The notes under the pieces were generated by a model. It saw only the letters and a program-made list of their open reading frames with translations, ran no database searches and was not told the origin of the DNA. The position numbers were made by a program, and so were the translations under genes. Below, piece by piece: positions 56,880-64,000 of a DNA stretch of 64,000 nt. How positions within the stretch are numbered: position 1 is the stretch's first letter; the number at the start of each line of letters is the position of its first letter. Source of the stretch: Euptelea pleiosperma (lineage: Eukaryota > Streptophyta > Magnoliopsida > Ranunculales > Eupteleaceae); contig CM068544.1 of NCBI GenBank assembly GCA_035048495.1, positions 47,455,893 through 47,519,892 of the forward strand. The letters are read 5' to 3'.

Positions 56880-57205
56880 TCGGGGGAGGGGTGTTAAGGG
56901 GCGTTCACACACAGACCACAATGTAATCACTCGAGAAAGAAAATAATACGAAGATGCAAACACATGGTACGGAGATTTACATGGTTCCCTCAAGATCGAG
57001 GGGACAATGTCAAGGGCCCACTTTCTATTGTCTAGCTCCTTTAGTTCAGTTAAAGGCCCCAAATCTCAAGTATGCTTTGAGTTGCAACAATTTTCATTTT
57101 TTCCTTTCCACCCTCACTAAAGGTCGCTTTATTTCATGGCTAACCTAACTTAGCCTCTCTTGACATCTTTTGTTTTATCAATTGTGTTTATATAGATCTC
57201 TTTAT
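56880..57205. repeat. LTR remnant and unclassified intergenic DNA
   Basis: At 56935-57015 the reverse complement matches the LTR-like text in PLC intron 2 (gatgcaaacaca...gagatttacatggt...cctcaagatcgaggggac, shown in pieces). The remainder is unclassified. Confidence 0.45.
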
Positions 57206-57208
57206 CTA

Positions 57209-58652
57209 TCTATATAACAAAACAGGAAAGTTGTCTCCCCACTTATACCCCCTCTTATCTGTTTCAACAAAGAAGGGCCGAGATCTTATCCCCCAAATAG
57301 ACAATGGATCTCAGCCACTCGCACCTGATTTTGGCAAATGTTTTGATGGGGAGTGCCGAGGGCACGGGCCACCCACTATCAATATAACAAGTGATCACTG
57401 TGATTTTTTACCCCCTCTTATCTTATATGGCTTCAATAATGAGTGGCTAAGATCCACTATGCTTCATATTGATGGCTGAGATTAACTCCCACCCGATTTT
57501 GACAAACACTTTGTCGGAAAGTGCCGTGGGCACGGGCCACCCATGCATATAATAAGACAACTTAGTTGTATTCTCTTATCTTATCCATCCATCTAATGTG
57601 GACGGTTAGATATAGTGTGGTTGAGATCAAATCCATCGATCTAATGTGGACGGTTAGATTTCAGCCACTCAATCCGCTTCATTTGACCTCAATTTATTCA
57701 AAATTTGAATTTCAACACCGTTATTTTTTGTTATTTCTATTATTTTCCCATTTCTCCCTCTGTGCGTTACAATCCATTAATGGAAAAAACGGTAACCCCC
57801 CAGTCTGTTATACTGTATGAGTGCCGAAGGCACCCAATTTTTGCAAAAACTTTTGTCAGAGAGTGCCGTGGGCATGGGCCATTTACTATTCTATATAACA
57901 AAACACATTGGTTGTCTCCCTACTTATACCTCCTCTCATAAGTATCAACAAAGAAGGGCTGAGATCTAATCCTCTCCCAAATGGACGATGGATCTCCGCC
58001 ACTCACCTGATTTTGGTAAATTCTTTGTCGAGGAGTGCCGATGGCACAGGGCACCCACTAGTCTATATAACAAAACACAGTGGTTGTCTCCCCCTCTTAT
58101 AGGCTTCATATATCCAAGGGCCCATATCAACCCTTACATAAAATAAAATTTAGATATTTGGATTAATTTTACAGAAAAATTGTCTCCCCACTTATACCCC
58201 TCTTATCGGCTTCACAAAGGATGCCCGAGATCTTATCTCCCAAATGGACTATGGATCTCAACCACTCACACCCGATTTTGGAAAATGCTTTGTAGGGGAG
58301 TGCCGAGGGCACAGGCCACCCACTATACATCTATATAACAAAACATGGAAATTGTCTCCCCTCTTATCCCCCTCTTATCGGCTTCACAAAGGATGACTGA
58401 GATCTTATCACCCCAAATGGACGGTGGATCTCAGCCACTCACACCCAATTTTGGCAAATGCTTTGTCGAAGAGTGCCAAGGGCACGAGCCACCCACTATC
58501 TATATAACAAAACAGCTCATTGTCTTATACCTTTTCTTCTTCGGCTTCATAAGATAAAGAGACCTTGAGATCAAATCCATCAATCTAATGTGGACAGTTA
58601 GATTTCAAACGCTTTTGCCAGAGAGTGCCGTGGGCACGGGCCATTTACTAGT
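57209..58652 (+). mobile_element. Head-to-tail array of short non-autonomous Helitrons
   Basis: About seven degenerate units of some 155-350 bp follow one another. Units start TCTATATAACAAAACA (57209, 57890, 58061, 58330, 58499). They end with the hairpin GTGCCGAGGGCAC or GTGCCGTGGGCAC, then 'gggccaccca' and CTA or CTAG. CTAGT ends occur at about 58047 and 58650. A TC start, a short 3' hairpin and a CTRR end without inverted repeats or target duplication are Helitron hallmarks. No Rep/helicase ORF is present. Units share 'gatggatctcagccactcac' and 'ttttggcaaatgctttgtcg'. Confidence 0.7.
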
Positions 58653-58839
58653 ATTATACATTAAACGGAAAGCTAGAATAAGGGATTCTTACAAAATTAT
58701 GTCACATTAATTGTTTTATCAAAAGATTGACGGTAAAAGAGTTAGAAATTAACTAAAGCTCACATATGTGTTAATTAGTTGACGGGTTAGAATGGGTTTG
58801 GGCTTGTAAAGCCTACTAGGCCCATCATGGGTCTGGGTA

Positions 58840-59120
58840 TCAAGGGACAACAAATTTGACAACAAAAAATTGGCGCATGCCAATGTATAAATTATAATTT
58901 TTGGAATGGCATGGGATGATTTTTAGCGAGGATAGTCTCTATGGTGAGGAGATCATCCTTGCAAGAATTCAAATCACTCTGATATTTGTAGACCGGTTTA
59001 CAAGTTGAAAACCACATATGATGGGGTTAGAAATTTCAGAATGTGGCGATTTTTTGCAGGGGTGAATCGGGTGATCTATATGGTGAGGAGATCATCCTTA
59101 CCAAAAATCAGCTATTGATT
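58840..59120. repeat. M4 MITE, partial copy upstream of the symplekin-like gene
   Basis: It contains acaacaaaaaattggcgcat, two 'gtgaggagatcatcc' motifs and the right part 'ccaaaaatcagctattgatt'. The right outer arm is missing. It lies about 370 bp before the start codon. Confidence 0.55.
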
Positions 59121-59492
59121 CATATTGAGCCAAAAGCAAATGAACTCAAGGGGCACCTTTGAGAGTGAGACATTGTATTGTGTCTATGGGTCAAATAGTT
59201 TAGTGGGCCCGAATGAGCGTTGCATTTTTCTATGGGCCAAACAGTTTAGTGGGCCCGAATGGGCTTTGCATTTTTGGGGATCGGGGAGGACGTCAAAGTT
59301 CCCCGAAATCCAAGTCCCCAAACACGCGTTTGAGGGAAGTGAGGAAGCGTTTCTGAAGTTCCAAACTTCAAAATCCGCGAAGCTTTCTAACAGAAGCAAC
59401 TATCATATCCCCTGTAACAATAGAATAAATTTAGGGTTTCAAATATTTTTTTTATTTGTGTAGTGTGCGAACAAAATTAGGGTTTTTCTGAA

Positions 59493-59707
59493 ATGGTGGG
59501 AATTATGGCCGCGAACTCAAGAGAGAAGGTCGCGAGTCTACTGAACTCGATCAAGTATGCCATGGATAAACCTTCGAAGCTCGAACATTTGCGTCAATTG
59601 AAGGAGGTTTTGTTGCAGAGAGATCCTTCGTTGCTACCGGAGTTCTTCACTCGTCTCATCGAATTGCAGACCGATCGGTTTAGTCCCATTCGCAAATATC
59701 TCGCCGA
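59493..59707 (+). CDS. Symplekin-like protein, first exon (gene continues past the window)
   Basis: The exon encodes 71 codons plus two bases and ends at a good donor (GA|gtacgt). The peptide (MVGIMAANSREKVASLLNSI..., LEHLRQLKEVLLQRDPSLLP, RFSPIRKYLAE) resembles the N terminus of plant symplekin homologues of the ESP4 family. Symplekin is a HEAT-repeat scaffold in mRNA cleavage and polyadenylation. Phase 2 at the donor fits continuation into AE(M)IGE-type sequence. No further exon was found before 64000, so the first intron exceeds 4.2 kb; it contains a gypsy element. Assignment rests on one exon. Confidence 0.65.
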
Positions 59708-60866
59708 GTACGTCCCCTTCTCTTTCAAATCCTTCTCCATTTGATGCTGTCTTTATTTTTCATTTTTTCTTTTCTTTTTAGATCCTATTTCGAAAATTTT
59801 TTCATGGCGCGAAACAAATCATTTCGAATGTGATCTCTTGTAACGAGAAGTCGAGGTTGAATGCTTGTTTATTAAAAAACAATAGGGTTTTTGCCGTGAA
59901 TAATTCTGGGATCTAGCAACCTATTGGTTCAATGGGTCAAAATCTGTAGTATCTCTTTTCCTAGCTAGTCTACTTTTTGTAACGTTCGTGAATAATTCTA
60001 AGTACAAAAACAACACAAATAACTACTTCGAGGGGGTTAACTTCCTGAGACAAAATATTGAGACAACCTTTTTTCTATATCCATTACACGTTCAAACTTC
60101 AAACCATACATATATACCACAGCTTCCACGTCTCCTTTTCAGACGCTATAACCAACTAAAGCAACACATGATCTTCATTAAGTTATAACTAATCATTAAC
60201 TTCCCACTTTCCCATACTCTTAACTAATTGTAACTACAAACTAACCTCTTTTATGGGACACCTCACAATAACTAACCTGCGTTTACAACTGACGCACAAT
60301 AACTTGACACTTCCACACTAACTGACACACACACTCAACACAATAACTGTTGCACACATGACACTTCCAATAACTATTGCACACACGATAATAACTGTTG
60401 CACATACGACACTTCAGCACAATAACTGCCGCACGATCAGACCACATAATGCATGTTACAGATATGCTGTTAATTTGTGTGAACTGTTTATAGCTTATAT
60501 GTAATTCGAGTTGTTAAATCTCTGGTTGAGGACCTGCACATCTATCTCTCTCAACTTTGGAAAACCATATTCCACAGCCCAGTCCCCTTTCAACTACAAA
60601 TTAGTAATAGGAAGTTGCTATCTTAGGCTTGCTTCGATGGGTGCTGGATTTGAATGACAGAAAACATTAGTACTCTTTGTTTTAGTAGGACTAGGACAAT
60701 TGGTTCCAGCTTCTACTTCTGTTTTGAAGTTGTTGATCTTAGCCAAACTCTTACTGGCAAGATAAGATTGTAAATATCAGTTTTGGGAAATAAGAGAGAG
60801 TTTATCAAAGAAGAGGCCCGACTCCACTTTAGAGAGTCACTTTTTGATTTAGAACCCTAATATATG
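59708..60866 (+). other. Start of symplekin-like intron 1; probable gypsy 5' LTR in its right part
   Basis: The last few hundred bases before the primer site at 60868 probably form the gypsy 5' LTR, which cannot be delimited without its partner. A degenerate tandem repeat at 60270-60440 has units like ACAATAACTGTTGCACAC and GACACTTC. Confidence 0.45.
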
Positions 60867-63800
60867 GTATCAGAACCAGAACTATAGGGCCAAAGCCGCG
60901 CCAAGATCCACCATCAGAGACGTGGGTAACTGATAAATATTTCCACTAGTTGAAGGACTACACCAAGCAAGGATTCACAACAATGAATTCCCAATACGCC
61001 GAGTTGCAACTATTGATTGCAAATCGGAAAACAGCCTGAAGAAACGATCCCTCTAGGGAGCGTCATTGTGAATGGAGACCCCGCCTTCTCTCCAAGTATT
61101 GACATGTCTGATCGTTCTTCATTCAAGATGTGATCTTTGAAGCTGGATTTTCCCCGTTTTGACAGCACCACCAACGCCCTCGATTGGGTGTCCCGAGCTG
61201 AAAGATTCTTTAGCTTCCACCGCCCACGAAATGATCAAAGGGTAATGATTGCTTCCTTTCACTTGGAAGGAGAGGCATCCCCTTGGTTTGATTGTCTTGA
61301 GGCAAATAACCACATCTTCTCCTGGCATGAGTTTGTGGATGTGTTGGTGAAGCGATTCGGACCAACCGCGTATGAAAATATGGACGCTACCCTATCCAAA
61401 CTATGCTAGACAACCACTGTCCGCGACTACCAAGCTTGATTCGAGCAACTCGCTTGCCGTGTGAAGTGGTGGTCTGAAGATTTATTGATGGGGACCTTCA
61501 TTAGTGGATTGAAGGAAGAACTACAAGCCAGCGTGCGATCCTTTTGACCCACATCTCTCTCTGATGCGTTTGGGTTGCATGTCTTCAACAAGAGAAACAC
61601 GGGTTACGAAGTGCGGGGAGTCAACCAACGCCCAATTAATCAACCACTTCCTCGACTCTTCCTGCACTTGACCAGCCCCACTTACCTTCACCAAGCTTTC
61701 CTTTCATTAAACGCCTTACATCGGCAGATACGAACGACTAAAATGTTGTCATCATGATTCATGCACGTGTGTGTGTGATACGAACGACTACAATGTTGTC
61801 ATCACAATTCATGCACTTACGGTCACCAATGACCAGCTCCCTTAAAAAGCGTAGGGTTTCTATCTTAGTCGATTCAGGCTCAACGCACAATTTCTTGAAC
61901 CCATATCTTGCAAAGCAATGTGGTTATGTTGTGGTGAATGCTGCTGCTTTCCGTGTTACGGTAGCTGATGGGGGTTACCTGCAGAGTCGTGGTTGTTGTT
62001 CTGATGTAGAGCTGGACTTACAAGGGTACCGCTTCAAAACTGATTTTTTCTGTTACCCATTAGTGGCTGCGACATTGTTTTCGGGGCCCAATGGCTATGA
62101 TCATTGTGGTCAATCTTATAGAACTTCTCCACACTCACGATGGCATTTACTGTGGGTGACAAAAGTTATGAGTTGCATGCTAATAGGCAGGCTTCTACAA
62201 CCTTAACTGAATGTAGCGCTTTTGAGTGTCTCTTGACCAAAGAATGTCAGGGCTTTCTAATTGAGTTGTTGGCCGTTGAGGGGCTAGCAGATAGTAAGAC
62301 CCTTGATTCAACCATCACTCAAGTATTGGTCGACTATGATGGTGTGTTTGCAACTCCCACCAAACTTCCCCCTCAACGATCACAAGATCATCGCATTACG
62401 TTACTTCCAAGCTCGACCCCAGTTAATGTGTGCCCATACCGTTACCCCCATTTTCAAAAAGACAAGATCGAAAGATTGATTAGAGAAATGCATGCAATTG
62501 ATATTATTCGCCCTAGTGTGAGCCCTTTTTCTTCACTAGTATTAGTTCAGAAAAAGGACGGATTGTGGTGAATGTGCGTCGATTATAGGGCCCTCAACAA
62601 CGTGATTGTGAAGGACACGTACCCGATTCCTGTAATCGATGAGTTGCTTGACGAACTTCGAGGAGGCACTATATTTATTAAGTTGGATGTATGATCATGT
62701 ATCATCAAATTCGAGTTCATGAGCCAGATATTCCTAAGACAGCCTTTTGAACTCATGAATGCCATTATGAATTTTTGGTAATGCCACACGGACTCTCAAA
62801 TGCCCCAGCTACTTTCCAGTCTTATGAATGAGGTATTCCGACCCTTTCTTCGCAAGTTTGTTTTGGTCTTTTTTTATGATAGCTTGATATATAGTCGTTC
62901 CCTGAATGAGCACGTTGATCATCTCACTTTTGTGCTACAAGTGTTACGTTCCAACGAATTATTTGTCTCGCGGTTCAAATGTTTGTTTGGATGCGCTTCA
63001 GTAGAGTATTTATGGCATGTGATTTCAGCAAAAAGGGTAGCAGTGGATCCCCAAAAGATTAGATGCATGATAGACTGGCCTACGTCAACTACTTTGAAGG
63101 CTCTTCGTGGTTTTTTTGGGCTCTCATGCTGTTATCGCAAATTCGTGAAAGATTATGTCAAGATTTCGGCACCCTTGACTCGCCTCCTAAAATAGGATTT
63201 TTTTGTTGGAATCCCGAAGTCGACCGTGCATTTAATTGTGTAAAGATTGCTATGATGACTACACCAGTGTTAGCATTGCCAGATTTCACCAAGGAGTTCT
63301 CGTTGGAATGTGATGCTTCCGGAACGAGTTTTGGGGCAATATTGATCCAAGAGGGCAGGCCGTTAGCCTTCTTTAGCTAGGCATTATCAGGTCGAAATCT
63401 CTCTCTCTCTCTCTCGGTGTATGAGAAAGAGATGTTAGCAATAATTTTTGCAGTCACCAAGTGGCGGCCTTATTTGTCGGGGAGGCATTTTATGATCGTA
63501 ACCGATCATCAGAGCTTAAAGTATTTCTTGGATCAACGTATATCATCATTGGAGCATCATCGTTGGGTGACTAAACTCCTCGGGTATGATTACAAAATTG
63601 TATATCGTAAGGGCGTGGAAAACTCAGCTGCAGATGCCCTTTCTAGACAATTTGAGAATGCCGAGTCCTTGGTGATTTCATCTCCTATTCACCGCGATCT
63701 TGACGCTATTACTCAAGAGTGCCTGGCCGACTGATACCTTGCTACAATTATTTAATCACTGCAACGTGATAAGGATGCAATACCACCCTTTTCCTTACAG

Positions 63801-64000
63801 GGAGCCATTTTTCGGTATAAAAGCCGCGTGGCACTACCTTCTTCCTCGAGTTGGAGATCTGAAATTTTGCTCGAGTTTCATTCTTCTCCAGTTGCAGCCT
63901 TGCAGCACACTCCAGATTTCTCCGCACATATAAACGTTTATCTCAAAGTTTTTATTGGAAGGGAATGAAACGCGACATTAAAACCTTTGTGTCAAAATGC
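60867..64000 (+). mobile_element. Ty3/gypsy retrotransposon, decayed, runs off the window
   Basis: TGGTATCAGAACC at about 60868 is a primer-site-like sequence. Gag text lies at 61137-61409 (LDFPRFDSTTNALDWVSRAE). A protease with DSG is near 61868 (ILVDSGSTHNFL). Reverse transcriptase follows at about 62400-63195 ([36 protein letters not shown]), then RNase H (63230-63660, LECDASGTSFGAILIQ; IVYRKGVENSAADALSR). The start of an integrase zinc finger is at about 63860-64000. A stop replaces the expected Arg before MCVDYRALN, and others occur at about 62692 and 63378. The catalytic site reads FFYDSLIYS where FxDDxLxYS is expected, so an aspartate is lost. Gag is also broken by stops. It is non-functional. 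Confidence 0.88.
63397..63416 (+). repeat. (CT)n microsatellite inside gypsy RNase H
   Basis: A run of CT repeats interrupts the RNase H coding text between AFFS and VYEKEMLA. Confidence 0.7.

Noticed and set aside
57231..58557. Several 70-84-codon frames
   Set aside because: They recur because the Helitron units repeat; they do not encode a known domain.

Overview
The window is nuclear DNA of a flowering plant. The evidence is four plant-type genes with GT-AG introns, plus a dense load of plant transposons (Ty1/copia, Ty3/gypsy, TRIM, RTE-type LINE, Helitrons, hAT, Tourist-like and several unclassified MITE families). Long transposon-stuffed introns and the gene style suggest a woody early-diverging eudicot or magnoliid, but this is inference; no species can be named from the sequence.

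Layout. 1-7.9 kb: a graveyard of MITEs with no intact gene. 7.93-15.5 kb (+): a complete nine-exon phosphoinositide-specific phospholipase C (597 aa, PLC2-like). 15.5-18.2 kb: intergenic MITEs. 18.2-42.6 kb (+): a complete 13-exon NFXL2-type RING/NF-X1 zinc-finger gene (872 aa). It spreads over 24.4 kb because introns 3, 4, 7 and 10 are filled by nested transposons. 42.6-47.4 kb: intergenic hAT, Tourist-like and other MITEs. 47.4-49.8 kb (-): an intronless CRINKLY4-related receptor-like kinase (794 aa, CCR4-like). 50-59.4 kb: MITEs, a 31-base poly(G) run, a SINE-like element and a tandem array of short Helitrons. 59.5 kb (+): first exon of a symplekin-like mRNA 3'-end-processing gene. Its first intron holds a decayed Ty3/gypsy element that runs off the end of the window.

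The genes do not form a functional cluster: lipid signalling (PLC), a nuclear regulator (NFXL2), a cell-surface kinase (CCR4-like) and RNA processing (symplekin). What links them is the repeat landscape. One MITE family (here 'M1') carries the palindrome GCCACGTGGC, a G-box/ABRE, near both ends. Intact or remnant M1 copies lie upstream of PLC, NFXL2 and the CCR4-like gene.

The most unusual structure is a class of short non-autonomous elements. Each family is built almost entirely from its own short self-complementary word (for example AAACGG/CCGTTT, GAGGCTTAAGCCTC, GGATACGGACACG, or GATCGG/CCGATC), yet they share CA...TG-type ends and 8-bp target duplications. Several duplications are perfect in the sequence. 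They look like miniature hAT elements whose bodies are arrays of putative transposase-binding words. Family names (M1-M4, hAT-I to hAT-VI) are my own labels, with no database support.
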